Below, piece after piece: positions 1 through 8,396 of a stretch of 64,000 bases of DNA. The notes below the pieces were generated by a model. That model was not told the DNA's origin and ran no database searches. It saw nothing but the letters and a program-made list of their open reading frames with translations. The translations under genes and the position numbers were made by a program. Numbering within the stretch: the stretch's first letter is position 1; the number at the start of each line of letters is the position of its first letter. Source of the stretch: Oscillospiraceae bacterium HV4-5-C5C (GTDB taxonomy: Bacteria; Bacillota; Clostridia; Saccharofermentanales; Fastidiosipilaceae); contig JAAVLZ010000004.1 in NCBI GenBank assembly GCA_012034405.1, forward strand, positions 122,560 to 186,559, in the 5' to 3' direction.

Positions 1-37
1 GCTCTTAAGTCAAAGAGAAACCGGCTTCAGGCAGAAA

Positions 38-1282
38 GTGTACGATCTATATTATAAAGCCCCGGCCACGGTCAGCTTACTGCCGGCTGATCAGCCAGCT
101 TCAGCGACCGCATCAGCCAAAGCCCGTGAATTGCAGCGCAAAACAGACGAGCATCCCTGTTTTAATGGCTGCGGCGGTCAGTTTGCCCGCATGCATCTGC
201 CGGTAGCGCCGGCCTGCAATATTCAATGCAATTACTGCGTCCGGAAGTATGACTGCGCCAATGAAAGCCGGCCCGGGGTTACTACTGAGGTCTTAACCCC
301 TCAGCAGGCCTTTGAAAAGTATCGCTACGTCAAAAGCCGTCTGCCTGAGCTCAAGGTTGTGGGCATAGCCGGCCCCGGGGACAGCCTGGCGGAATGGGAT
401 AAAACCCGCGAAACCCTGGAGCTGATCCGGCAGTCTGATTCAGAAATAACCTTTTGTCTTTCCACCAACGGTTTACTGCTGCCGCAGTATGCTGATCAAT
501 TAGCCAAACTGGGCGTAAGTCATGTGACGGTCACTTTAAATACAATCGATCCGGCTGTCGGAGCCAGAATTTACCAGCACGTTGACTTTATGGGCAAGCG
601 CTACACGGGTGAGACTGCGGCGGCCCTGCTGCTGGCCAATCAGCTGGCCGGTATCCGGCGGGTGTGTGAGCTGGGTCTGGTCTGTAAAGTAAATATTGTC
701 CTGTTGAAAGGGATGAACGACCAGCAGCTGAGCCAGATCGTCCAAACCGTTAAGGATTTAGGTTGTGACCAGACAAACATCATGCAGATGATCCCGGTGG
801 CCGGCGCGGTTTTTGAGCATATGCCCTTAACCAGCAACAAAGAAATCACGCAGGCCCGCCGTGCCTGCAGTCATATTCTTAAGCAGATGAATCATTGCCA
901 GCAATGCCGGGCCGATGCCATCGGCACCTTGGGTCACGATCGTTCACGGGAATTCTGTCAAAGCCGCCTCCAGGCAGCTGACGCCGAGCCGGCCATTGTC
1001 CCGGCGGCCACAGCGCTAGCAGCTGTCCTCCCATCTTCCTCCCCGCCGTCTGTTCTCCCGGCTGCCCTGCCATCCCTCCCGGCTGAGCCGGCCGCGGCGG
1101 CATCCTGGTTGATCAGCATTTTGGCCAGGTCTCTGATTTCTATATCTATGATTACCAGGATCATACAGTCTGTTTCCGGGAACGGCGCCGGGTTGGTCCT
1201 TACCGCACCGCGGACAGCTGTGATGGCCAGGGCGGCGGCCAACGGGAGGAAGCTCAGGACCACCGTATGCGGGATATCCTGA
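38..1282 (+). CDS. nifB: NifB, FeMo-cofactor biosynthesis radical SAM protein (reading frame broken near the C-terminal domain)
   Basis: NifB uses radical SAM chemistry to assemble NifB-co, the carbide-containing Fe-S core of the nitrogenase cofactor. The CxxxCxxC cluster motif is at residues 60, 64 and 67 (ACNIQCNYC), preceded by the NifB-typical HPCF...FARMHLPVAPAC and followed by GIAGPGDSLA, CKVNIVLLKGMND, IPVAGAVFEHMP and QCRADAIGTLGHDRS. After about residue 315 the frame runs through an Ala/Pro-rich linker and then a non-homologous tail, because the NifX-like domain continues in another frame from about base 1087. The start given is GTG, but the frame is open back to base 2, so the gene may begin outside the window, possibly as a nifN-nifB fusion as in C. 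pasteurianum (inference). The ferredoxin and nifV genes follow on the same strand. The radical SAM assignment is very secure; the integrity of the full protein is not. Confidence 0.93.
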   Translation: MYDLYYKAPATVSLLPADQPASATASAKARELQRKTDEHPCFNGCGGQFARMHLPVAPACNIQCNYCVRKYDCANESRPGVTTEVLTPQQAFEKYRYVKSRLPELKVVGIAGPGDSLAEWDKTRETLELIRQSDSEITFCLSTNGLLLPQYADQLAKLGVSHVTVTLNTIDPAVGARIYQHVDFMGKRYTGETAAALLLANQLAGIRRVCELGLVCKVNIVLLKGMNDQQLSQIVQTVKDLGCDQTNIMQMIPVAGAVFEHMPLTSNKEITQARRACSHILKQMNHCQQCRADAIGTLGHDRSREFCQSRLQAADAEPAIVPAATALAAVLPSSSPPSVLPAALPSLPAEPAAAASWLISILARSLISISMITRIIQSVSGNGAGLVLTAPRTAVMARAAANGRKLRTTVCGIS

Positions 1283-1446
1283 GTGCTGTAGACGATTGCA
1301 GCGGAGTCATCTGCCTCCGCATCGGAGAAGCGCCCCGGCAGCAGCTGGAGCAGCGGAAAATCCAGATCACCACGACCTACGAACAAATTGAAAAAGCCGT
1401 GGCCGCCGCGGCCCAGCAGTTTCACGCAGCCCGGAAAGGAGCGTAA
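1087..1446 (+). pseudogene. nifB: C-terminal NifX/NafY-like domain of NifB, out of frame with the radical SAM part
   Basis: In the frame ending at the TAA of 1444-1446, the translation contains ILVDQHFGQVSDFYIYDY and later SGVICLRIGEAPRQQLEQ, then YEQIEKAVAAAAQ. This is the usual C-terminal dinitrogenase iron-molybdenum cofactor biosynthesis domain of NifB. A TGA lies in this frame at 1084-1086, so the shift from the upstream frame must fall between about 1087 and 1101, inside a GC-rich run. One missing base would restore a full-length NifB. It could be a true mutation, a sequencing error or, less likely, programmed frameshifting. The domain looks intact, which favours a recent or artefactual change. 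Confidence 0.85.
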
Positions 1447-1450
1447 TATT

Positions 1451-1759
1451 ATGGTCTCCGCTAAATATCATGTCTTCATCTGCACCAGCTGTACCTTAAA
1501 CGGACAGCAACGCGGCTTTTGTGCCAAGTCCGGTTCACCGGAGCTGGTCCTGAAGCTAATGGAAGAATTGGAAGACCGTGGCCTCTCCGCTGACGTCATG
1601 GTCAATAATACCGGCTGTTTCGGGATCTGCAACCGCGGCCCCATCATGGTCGTCTATCCGGAGGGTGTCTGGTACGGCAATCTGGATGAGCAGGCAATCG
1701 AGACCATCTGCGAAGAACACCTTGAAGCGGGCCATCCCGTCGAGCGGCTCCGCATTTGA
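1451..1759 (+). CDS. [2Fe-2S] ferredoxin of the Clostridium pasteurianum type (thioredoxin-like fold)
   Basis: This 102-residue protein is a small electron carrier. Cysteines at 11, 24, 56 and 60 match the known cluster ligands of the C. pasteurianum [2Fe-2S] ferredoxin, and an extra Cys is at 14. The stretch VMVNNTGCFGICNRGP followed by VVYPEGVWYGN is characteristic. The ATG at 1451 is chosen because AAAGGAG lies about 10 bases upstream and the resulting length equals that of the C. pasteurianum protein as I recall it; a longer open frame reaches back into nifB. It starts 4 bases after the nifB domain's stop and precedes nifV, so it is probably co-transcribed. The C. pasteurianum ferredoxin is known to bind the nitrogenase MoFe protein, so a role in nitrogenase maturation or electron supply is the likely inference. 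Confidence 0.93.
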   Translation: MVSAKYHVFICTSCTLNGQQRGFCAKSGSPELVLKLMEELEDRGLSADVMVNNTGCFGICNRGPIMVVYPEGVWYGNLDEQAIETICEEHLEAGHPVERLRI

Positions 1760-1771
1760 TCCGTCAGCGTC

Positions 1772-2731
1772 ATGATAACCCGGCTGACTGATCTGACCCT
1801 GCGCTGCGTGGATACTTCGGCAGTTTCAGATAAGACTGTCCAGGAGTTTTATGCGCTTGTTTTCCGCATGGGTGCTGATCTGCAAGAGGTCAGTCCGGCT
1901 AACGCCCGCCGGCTGGGACCGCAGCTGGATCCCTCCCGGACCATCCTCCACGTCAAAGATCCCTCTGATGTTATCCAGGGCTTTGTTCGCTATAGCTGTC
2001 ACACGCCGGAATTACTCTGGTCCCTTCCTGTGCTGCGGGAAGTCAGTATCAAAGACATGCGCGAGTTAAATCTTCTGGCACGCTACGAAGACAAGGCCAG
2101 TCTGCGGATAATCGGCTTGGATGATATATTCTTACAGGATTTTCGCCGGCAATTGCAGCGGCTGCAGCAGCAGCTGCCGTCTTCCGCTGAGCTTTGTCCT
2201 ACCAACGACTGCGGTTGTGCTTCAGCTATCCTGACGGAATGGCTGCAGAAAGACGGCGGCAACGGAGCAGCGGCATTTTCCGGTGCGGGCGGCTTTGCCC
2301 CGATTGAGGAAGTATTGCTGGCGCTGCAGCTGACCCGCAAATACCAGAAGCGCGGCGATCTGACGGTCCTGCCCCGCCTGAAGCAGCTCTATGAGCAGAT
2401 CACCGGCCAGCCCCTGTCTCCCTATAAAGCTGTGCTGGGCAGCCAGATTTTTGCGGTTGAGTCCGGAATTCATGTTGACGGCATTCTGAAAAGCGCTAAG
2501 GCCTATGAGCCATACCCTCCGGAGCTGGTTGGCGCCCGCCGCAGCTTCAGTATCGGCAAGCATTCCGGCCGGGCAGGTATTCAGTATATACTGCAAGAGC
2601 TGGGCTATACGCCCAGTGTGACCAGACTGCCAGCTCTGCTGACCCGTATTCAGGAGACCAGCGAACAGAACCACCGCGCGCTGACCGCGGAGGAATTGCT
2701 GACGTTAGCGCGGGAGGCCGGGGTCATATGA
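1772..2731 (+). CDS. nifV-omega: Homocitrate synthase subunit omega (NifV-omega)
   Basis: This is one half of homocitrate synthase, which condenses acetyl-CoA and 2-oxoglutarate to homocitrate, the organic ligand of FeMo-cofactor. The C-terminal half has the HMGL-like signature: SGIHVDGILK (residues 231-240), YEPYPPELVG and IGKHSG (261-266). The N-terminal half (MITRLTDLTLRCVD) resembles a decayed catalytic barrel and lacks the DTTLRDGEQ active-site motif, which is supplied by the next gene. The 319 residues overlap the start of nifV-alpha by ATGA at 2728-2731, implying coupled translation and a two-subunit enzyme. The split is known from C. pasteurianum; most diazotrophs have one nifV. Confidence is high given gene order and motifs. 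Confidence 0.9.
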   Translation: MITRLTDLTLRCVDTSAVSDKTVQEFYALVFRMGADLQEVSPANARRLGPQLDPSRTILHVKDPSDVIQGFVRYSCHTPELLWSLPVLREVSIKDMRELNLLARYEDKASLRIIGLDDIFLQDFRRQLQRLQQQLPSSAELCPTNDCGCASAILTEWLQKDGGNGAAAFSGAGGFAPIEEVLLALQLTRKYQKRGDLTVLPRLKQLYEQITGQPLSPYKAVLGSQIFAVESGIHVDGILKSAKAYEPYPPELVGARRSFSIGKHSGRAGIQYILQELGYTPSVTRLPALLTRIQETSEQNHRALTAEELLTLAREAGVI

Positions 2732-3537
2732 TTAAGAAACGTCGCTTACTGCTGACTGATACAACCTTGAGAGATGGTGAACAGCGCCCCGGGACGGTAT
2801 TTGATGCGCAGCAGAAATGCCGTCTGGCCCTGCTGCTGGACCGGGCAGGTATACACCAGATTGACGCCGGCATCCCCGCCATGGGTACCGGCGAGCAGAC
2901 CGTCATCTGCCGCATTATTGAGAACCGGGTACGGGCCAGGATATCTGTCTGGAATCGTTTGAATCCGCAGGATATACTGGCGTCAATGGCCTGTAAACCT
3001 GATATCATTCATATATCTGTACCCTCTTCTTATGTCCATATCTATTCCAAACTCAATAAAAATAAGACCTGGCTCATCAGTCAGATGGAGCAGTGCGTTA
3101 TATTAGCCCGAGAGCAGGGCTTTACCGTAACCATCGGCTTTGAAGATGCTTCCCGGGCTGATATGACTTTTCTGATCTATCTGACCCGGCGTCTGAAAGC
3201 GCTGGGCGTATCCAGGGTTCAATTTGCGGATACCGTAGGAATTCTGACCCCGGGCCGTGCGTATGACTGTGTCGAAACCCTCACCCGTATGGGCGGTCTT
3301 CCGGTCAGTTTTCACGGTCATAATGATCTGGGCTTTGCCATTGCTAACGCGCTGGCCTCAGCCTCGGCCGGCGCGGAAGCGATTGAAGCGACCCTCTTTG
3401 GTTTAGGAGAACGGGCCGGGAACTGCGATCTGGCAGCCTTTATCCGGGCAGCTTCACCCGCTTATGAGCTGAGGCCGGCCCTGCGTGATTGCGCGGCTCT
3501 GGAGCGCCATGCCGGGGAAATCATCCGGTCTGGATGA
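2728..3537 (+). CDS. nifV-alpha: Homocitrate synthase subunit alpha (NifV-alpha, catalytic barrel)
   Basis: This is the catalytic TIM-barrel half of homocitrate synthase. It has the DTTLRDGEQ signature at residues 11-19, the metal-binding HGHND at 196-200 and GLGERAGN at 225-232, all typical of the isopropylmalate/homocitrate synthase family. At 269 residues it stops right after the barrel and lacks the C-terminal domain, which is the preceding omega gene. Its ATG overlaps the omega stop codon. It is the last recognisable nif gene on this strand; a large inverted repeat starts at its stop codon. Function is secure from motifs and from the nifB-ferredoxin context. Confidence 0.92.
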   Translation: MIKKRRLLLTDTTLRDGEQRPGTVFDAQQKCRLALLLDRAGIHQIDAGIPAMGTGEQTVICRIIENRVRARISVWNRLNPQDILASMACKPDIIHISVPSSYVHIYSKLNKNKTWLISQMEQCVILAREQGFTVTIGFEDASRADMTFLIYLTRRLKALGVSRVQFADTVGILTPGRAYDCVETLTRMGGLPVSFHGHNDLGFAIANALASASAGAEAIEATLFGLGERAGNCDLAAFIRAASPAYELRPALRDCAALERHAGEIIRSG

Positions 3538-3665
3538 AGCGCTGGCCAGCAGTCCTGATGGATTCCGCAGCTTTACAGGCCAAAACACCCGCCAGCGCTT
3601 CACAGTACTGACGGGTATTTTGATGCCAGCCCCAGCTGGCCAGAACAAGCGGGGTGCAGCGCGGC

Positions 3666-4817
3666 CTAATTTGCCAGGTACACCTGCCAGATTTCATCGT
3701 ACTGCTTATCAATCTCATCCGTCGATTCATAGACTTCCATCGTTTTCAGCAAGCTCTCATCCGGATAGTAGTTGACGTTTGAAGTCAGTACCGCTGGCAA
3801 TTGCTGCAGCACTTCGGTCTGCGGTGAAGAATAACCTACGTAAACAGCGTTTTTCAGTGCGACCTCAGTATCATACATGTAATTAATGAAAGCCAGCGCG
3901 CCGTCCACATTCTGCGCGTTCTTAGGGATGCACATCATGTCCACGGAAATATTGGAACCTTCCGGCAGCACATACTGCATGACATCCGGATCTTCGCCGG
4001 CAGCTTCCAGCCGCTGCTGAACCACCGTATGATCGCCCGACCAGGCCACACCGGCTACCAGCTCACCACTGACATACTTATCTTTAAGTTCATCCACGCC
4101 AACAATCGGCTGTACTTCCTTGCGCTGTTGAATCAGGAGGTTCTTAGCCGCCTCAAGCTGATCCGCAGCTACCGAGTTCAGGCTGTAGCCCAGATAGTTC
4201 AATGCCACGCCGATGGACTCCCTCATAGAGTTATACATACCAATCTGCCCGTTATAGGTCTTATCAAAAAGGACCGACCACACATCGTGCGGATCCGTGC
4301 TGTCGATGGTGCCCAGGACATCCCGGTTGTAAATCAATCCCACTGTACAGTAGAAATAAGGCACCGCGTAGTCCAGAATTTCCTGATTGATGGTATCGTC
4401 CTCAGAATAACGGATCTCCTTCAGACGGGGGTCCATATAAGCTTCCACATTAGGCAATTGACTGAAGTCCAGCTGCTGCAGCTTGTCTTCCCGAATCAGC
4501 CGGGTAACCATATATTCGGAAGGAATAATGACGTCGTAACTTTGCGTGTCCAGCTTAGCGTACATTTTCTCATTATCATCAAAGGTCTGGTACTCCAGCT
4601 CATACTGTGGATAAGCCTCTTCAAAATCCTTCCGCACATCGCTGAGCTGGTACGTCTGACCAAAAAAGGTAAAGCTGTCATCTGAGTCCGATATGTATTC
4701 CCCCCAGTTGTACACATAGACTTTCTGACGCTTACTGGAACTCTGGCAGCCTGCCAGGGGCAGCACCAGGATAGCGGCTGCCAACAGCAGGACCAGCCAT
4801 TTCACTTGTTTTTTCAT
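3666..4817 (-). CDS. potD: PotD, spermidine/putrescine ABC transporter substrate-binding lipoprotein
   Basis: This extracellular lipoprotein binds polyamines and delivers them to PotBC. The N-terminus is a lipoprotein signal: MKKQ, a hydrophobic stretch, then the lipobox LAGC with the lipidated Cys. The mature part begins VYVYNWGEYI, the usual PotD/PotF opening, and later has YDVIIPSEYMV, GLIYNRD and AFINYMYDTEVA. The ATG at 4817 is preferred over an upstream in-frame ATG at 4838 because AAGGAG is 6 bases before it and it gives a proper signal peptide, making 383 residues. It is the last gene of the potABCD operon and lies 95 bases after potC. Confidence 0.93.
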   Translation of the reverse strand: MKKQVKWLVLLLAAAILVLPLAGCQSSSKRQKVYVYNWGEYISDSDDSFTFFGQTYQLSDVRKDFEEAYPQYELEYQTFDDNEKMYAKLDTQSYDVIIPSEYMVTRLIREDKLQQLDFSQLPNVEAYMDPRLKEIRYSEDDTINQEILDYAVPYFYCTVGLIYNRDVLGTIDSTDPHDVWSVLFDKTYNGQIGMYNSMRESIGVALNYLGYSLNSVAADQLEAAKNLLIQQRKEVQPIVGVDELKDKYVSGELVAGVAWSGDHTVVQQRLEAAGEDPDVMQYVLPEGSNISVDMMCIPKNAQNVDGALAFINYMYDTEVALKNAVYVGYSSPQTEVLQQLPAVLTSNVNYYPDESLLKTMEVYESTDEIDKQYDEIWQVYLAN

Positions 4818-4912
4818 TGATTTCTCCTTACTTCTCAAAATGTATTTAAGTTACTGCCTCAGGCAAGGGCTGTCGCGTCAGCAACAGACGGGACCCTGCT
4901 TTAAGCTTGAAC

Positions 4913-5719
4913 CTAGACCACAACTCCCGGTTTGACTGATTTACGCCGGCGGCTGAGCTGCCGGGAAGATCGCAGATTGACAATGACCAACAAGACCAGA
5001 ACAGACACAAACAGCAAGGTGGAAAGCGCGTTAATCTGCGGGTTGACACTCTTTCTGGCCATAGAGTAGATCGTCAGGGCCAAAGTGGTGACCTCATTGC
5101 CGGCGGTGAAATAGCTGATGACAAAATCATCGATGGAGAGCGTAAATGTGAGGATCAAAGCGGTCAGAATGCCGGGTTTGATCTCAGGGATGATGACTTT
5201 ACGGATCGCCTGGCCGGGTGTACAACCCAGGTCCTGCGCCGCCTCATACAGATGGATATCCATCTGCCTTAGTTTGGGCATGATGGACAAAATCGCGTAA
5301 GGCACATTAAACGCTGTATGCGCCAGCAGCAGGGTCACAAAGCCAAAGGGCATTTTGATAAAAAAGAACAGCAGCATCAGCGCAATACCGGTAACCAGAT
5401 CCGGGGTGATATTGGGAATGTTGGTGATACTCATCACCAGACGGCGCTGTTTGCCGGGCAAAGCGTAAATACCGATACAGGACAGCACCGCAAAAGCGGT
5501 GGATAAAAGCGCTGAACTGCACGCAATAATTAAGGTGGTTTTCAGCGCGTCCAGGATTTCAGAATTGTGAAACAGTTTTACATACCAGTCCAGCGTAAAA
5601 CCGCCCCAGGCAGTCCTGGACTTGCTGGCGTTAAAGGAAAACACGATCAGGACGACAATCGGCGCGTATAAAAACACATAAATCAGGATGAGGTAAAGCA
5701 TATTCAGTTTTCTTTTCAT
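4913..5719 (-). CDS. potC: PotC, polyamine ABC transporter permease
   Basis: This 268-residue inner-membrane permease of the PotC family has six predicted hydrophobic segments, the first near residues 8-28. The cytoplasmic EAA loop that contacts the ATPase is visible as EAAQDLGCTPGQAIRKVIIP, followed by the family-typical FTLSIDDFVISYFTAG. Its ATG overlaps the potB stop codon (ATGA at 5716-5719), so the two permeases are translationally coupled. The C-terminal tail is Arg/Ser-rich and cytoplasmic. It works as a heterodimer with PotB and is powered by PotA. Confidence 0.94.
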   Translation of the reverse strand: MKRKLNMLYLILIYVFLYAPIVVLIVFSFNASKSRTAWGGFTLDWYVKLFHNSEILDALKTTLIIACSSALLSTAFAVLSCIGIYALPGKQRRLVMSITNIPNITPDLVTGIALMLLFFFIKMPFGFVTLLLAHTAFNVPYAILSIMPKLRQMDIHLYEAAQDLGCTPGQAIRKVIIPEIKPGILTALILTFTLSIDDFVISYFTAGNEVTTLALTIYSMARKSVNPQINALSTLLFVSVLVLLVIVNLRSSRQLSRRRKSVKPGVVV

Positions 5720-6609
5720 GCCACCAGTCCTCCTTCATCCGCGTCCGGATCGGTATTCTTTGAGACGATCTGCATACTGAGCAAGACAAAAATCAACAGC
5801 ACGATTGACAGCGCGGAGCCGGTCGTGTAATCCCTTGAAACCATATATTGCCGTTCAATCGCATTACCTATCAGCAGGTAGCGGCCGCCGCCCAGCAGAT
5901 CCGGTATCAAAAAGGTGGTCATAGCCGGCATCAGCACCATATTAATGCCCGATAGAATTCCCGGGCGGCTCATGGGCAGGACCACCTTCAGCATAACCCG
6001 GCGGGGATCCGCCCCCAGATCAGCCGCCGCTTCCAGCAGGGACGGGCTGATTTTTACCAGCACAGAGTAGATGGGCAGGACCATAAACGGCAGATAGTTA
6101 TAAACCATGCCCAGGCCGATACCAAAGTCGTTATATAAAAACTGCACCGGTCCCAGACCAAAGAGGCCCAGAAAATTATTGACGATGCCTTTTGGTTCCA
6201 GCAAAGCCAGCCAGGCATACGTCCGTAAAAGGGCATTCATCCACATGGGCATGACCAGCAGGAACAGCAGAATGCTGCTGCCGCGGCGGTGCTCAATCTC
6301 CATTTTGGCCATGATCCACGCTGCGGGATAACCCAGCAGCAAGCACAGCAGGGTGCAGACAATGGCAATGAGCAGCGAGCGGATAAAGACATTAATATAC
6401 AGTGGCAGCTGCAATGACAGGCCAAAGAAGCTGAAGGCTACCGTTTCACCGCCAAAAACATTTCTGAAGCCATCCAGGGTCAAATACAAATTGCCGTTGC
6501 TGTCATAGGCCGTCAGAGCAAAAAAAGCCACCAACAGTAAGGGAACCACGGTAAAAATCAAGATCCACAGCAGGTAGGGAAAGGATAGCTTGCGCAGCGA
6601 TTTATTCAT
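5716..6609 (-). CDS. potB: PotB, polyamine ABC transporter permease
   Basis: This 297-residue inner-membrane permease is the partner of PotC. Hydrophobic segments begin at FPYLLWILIFTVVPLLLVAF, and the EAA loop is EAAADLGADPRRVMLKVVLP. The open frame extends about 66 codons upstream, but the ATG at 6609 is chosen because GGAGGGGAG lies just before it and the protein then starts like other PotB proteins. It overlaps the end of potA by 8 bases, again implying coupling. It belongs to the four-gene pot operon running from the XRE-cupin regulator toward potD. Confidence 0.93.
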   Translation of the reverse strand: MNKSLRKLSFPYLLWILIFTVVPLLLVAFFALTAYDSNGNLYLTLDGFRNVFGGETVAFSFFGLSLQLPLYINVFIRSLLIAIVCTLLCLLLGYPAAWIMAKMEIEHRRGSSILLFLLVMPMWMNALLRTYAWLALLEPKGIVNNFLGLFGLGPVQFLYNDFGIGLGMVYNYLPFMVLPIYSVLVKISPSLLEAAADLGADPRRVMLKVVLPMSRPGILSGINMVLMPAMTTFLIPDLLGGGRYLLIGNAIERQYMVSRDYTTGSALSIVLLIFVLLSMQIVSKNTDPDADEGGLVA

Positions 6610-7777
6610 CTCCCTCCCCTCCTTCTGCCGTATCATAAGCCCGGCTGATGCTGTCTGGCCCCGCGGCGTCCGGTGAAAAAGCCGACTTGGCCATGATATG
6701 GATATCATCCGGGCCAAAACGCAAGCCGACCCGGCTGCCTGCTTCAGCCTTATCTGTGCTCTGGACCATCCACTCAAAGCCGCCATCTGACTCAATGAGC
6801 ATTTCATAATGAACGCCCTTAAAAACCACTGATTCTACGGTGCCGCAGATCAGGTTCTCAGTCGGCTCGCTGATATCAATATCTTCCGGCCGGATAACCA
6901 CATCCACCTGGTCCTCCGCTTTGCGCGGATCCACACAAGGCAGCAGCCGCCCCTCGATTTCCACCTCACGGTCCTGCAGCATCAGCCCCGGAATGATGTT
7001 GCTTTCCCCGATAAAATCCGCCACAAAGGCATTCCGCGGCTCATTATATATATCCGCAGGCGTACCGACTTGCTGAATATAGCCATTTTTCATAACAATG
7101 ATCGTGTCAGACATGGTCAGGGCTTCTTCCTGATCATGGGTCACATAAACAAAGGTTATGCCCAGATCCCGTTGCATCTGTTTCAGCTCAACCTGCATCT
7201 CCTTGCGCATTTTAAGATCCAGCGCGCCTAAAGGCTCATCCAGCAGCAGAACCTTCGGTTGATTGACAATCGCGCGGGCAATGGCAATCCGCTGCATCTG
7301 CCCACCGGAGAGCTGGTCGATCTCCCGGGTTTCATAACCTTCCAGGTCAACGGTACGCAGCGCTTTGCGCACCAGCTGCTCAATTTCTTTAGCCGGCCGC
7401 TTTTTGATATTGAGGCCAAAGGCCACGTTATCAAAGACATTCAGGAACGGGAACAAGGCGAAGCGCTGAAAAACCGTGTTCAGTTGACGCTTATGCGGCG
7501 GCAGCTCCAGTAAGTCATGCCCTTCAAAGCTGACCTCACCGGCGTCAGCTTCTTCAAAGCCGCCCAGGATCCGCAGGGTCGTTGTTTTGCCGCAGCCGGA
7601 AGGACCCAGCAGGGTCAGGAATTCATTATTCCTTATGTAAAAGGAAATCCCCTTAAGGACTTCAGTCTCGCCAAAGGACTTTTTTAAATCCAGGCACTCA
7701 ATGATATGCGGCGAACCGGTTGCGTCATGCAAGCGGGATGAAGTTGCAGCGGTGTCCGTCCCTTTTTTACGAATCAT
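6602..7777 (-). CDS. potA: PotA, polyamine ABC transporter ATP-binding protein
   Basis: This cytoplasmic ATPase energises PotBC. Walker A is GPSGCGKTT near residue 58, the ABC signature is LSGGQMQR, Walker B is VLLLDEPLGALD and the switch histidine is in THDQEEA. After the ATPase domain (to about residue 260) comes a TOBE-type regulatory domain, as expected for the PotA/spermidine class. At 391 residues it is slightly long, owing to an extra N-terminal segment of about 20 residues and a C-terminal tail. AGGAG lies about 11 bases before the ATG. It starts 14 bases after the regulator gene and is probably on the same transcript. Confidence 0.94.
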   Translation of the reverse strand: MIRKKGTDTAATSSRLHDATGSPHIIECLDLKKSFGETEVLKGISFYIRNNEFLTLLGPSGCGKTTTLRILGGFEEADAGEVSFEGHDLLELPPHKRQLNTVFQRFALFPFLNVFDNVAFGLNIKKRPAKEIEQLVRKALRTVDLEGYETREIDQLSGGQMQRIAIARAIVNQPKVLLLDEPLGALDLKMRKEMQVELKQMQRDLGITFVYVTHDQEEALTMSDTIIVMKNGYIQQVGTPADIYNEPRNAFVADFIGESNIIPGLMLQDREVEIEGRLLPCVDPRKAEDQVDVVIRPEDIDISEPTENLICGTVESVVFKGVHYEMLIESDGGFEWMVQSTDKAEAGSRVGLRFGPDDIHIMAKSAFSPDAAGPDSISRAYDTAEGGEGDE

Positions 7778-7791
7778 AATCCTGCGCTCCT

Positions 7792-8331
7792 TTAAAAACT
7801 TGGTGGTGTGGAAACCCAGACCAATCTGGCGAGTTCCGTCCCGGTATTGCGAATCTGATGGGGTAAATCGGCCCGGTAATAAAAGCTCTCCCCGACCCTG
7901 GCTTCAAACTGCTGTTTCCCCAGGCAAATCGCGACACTGCCCTCTAAAACATAGCCAAATTCTTCACCTTCATGAGGATTATCCAGAAATGAATGTCCAC
8001 CTGGCTGAATCGTCAGCAGGACCGGTTCCATCATGTTTTTTTGCGCGTTAGGGATCAGCCAGCAGGTCCTGGCGCCGATATCCGCGTCATCCTTGACCGC
8101 ATAATCCTCCTGCGTGAAAACCGCCGGACCGCGGCGGTCAGGCTGAAAAAAGTCCGCAATATTGGTACCCAGGCTGGCTAAAATCGTATTGAGAGTGGCG
8201 ATCGAGGGCGAGGTCATGTCCCGCTCCAGCTGTGAAATGAAACCTTTGGATAATTCACAGCGGTCCGCCAGTTCTTCCTGTGTCAGATGATTGGCCTGAC
8301 GAAGGTATTTGATCCGTTCTCCCAACTCCAT
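7792..8331 (-). CDS. XRE-family regulator with C-terminal cupin domain (PuuR-like), controls the pot operon
   Basis: Residues 1-60 form an XRE helix-turn-helix (LGERIKYLRQ, LTQEELADRCELSKGFISQLER). Residues about 105-175 are a cupin barrel (PHEGEEFGYVLEGSV, YYRADLPHQIRNTG) that probably senses a small ligand. The 179-residue layout matches regulators that sit in front of polyamine transport and catabolism genes. It is the first gene of a run with potABCD. A consensus promoter at 8397-8425 and a 19-base palindrome at 8368-8386 lie in its own leader, so autoregulation with co-regulation of pot is likely. The ligand, probably a polyamine, is inferred from context. Confidence 0.9.
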   Translation of the reverse strand: MELGERIKYLRQANHLTQEELADRCELSKGFISQLERDMTSPSIATLNTILASLGTNIADFFQPDRRGPAVFTQEDYAVKDDADIGARTCWLIPNAQKNMMEPVLLTIQPGGHSFLDNPHEGEEFGYVLEGSVAICLGKQQFEARVGESFYYRADLPHQIRNTGTELARLVWVSTPPSF

Positions 8332-8367
8332 TTTTGCTCCTTAACATGGCCGTAATATTAAACCCGG

Positions 8368-8386
8368 AGTTTAGTTTTACTAAACT
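8368..8386. promoter_or_regulatory. Perfect palindrome, probable operator of the XRE-cupin regulator
   Basis: AGTTTAGT and ACTAAACT form 8-base arms around a TTT spacer. The site covers the predicted transcript start region just downstream of the -10 box. XRE-family dimers usually bind such sites; the neighbouring regulator gene is the obvious candidate (inference). Confidence 0.7.
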
Positions 8387-8396
8387 ACAAGCTCAG

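Noticed and set aside
3485..3775. Plus-strand frame after nifV-alpha
   Set aside because: Overlaps nifV-alpha and potD ends in other frames; no family resemblance.
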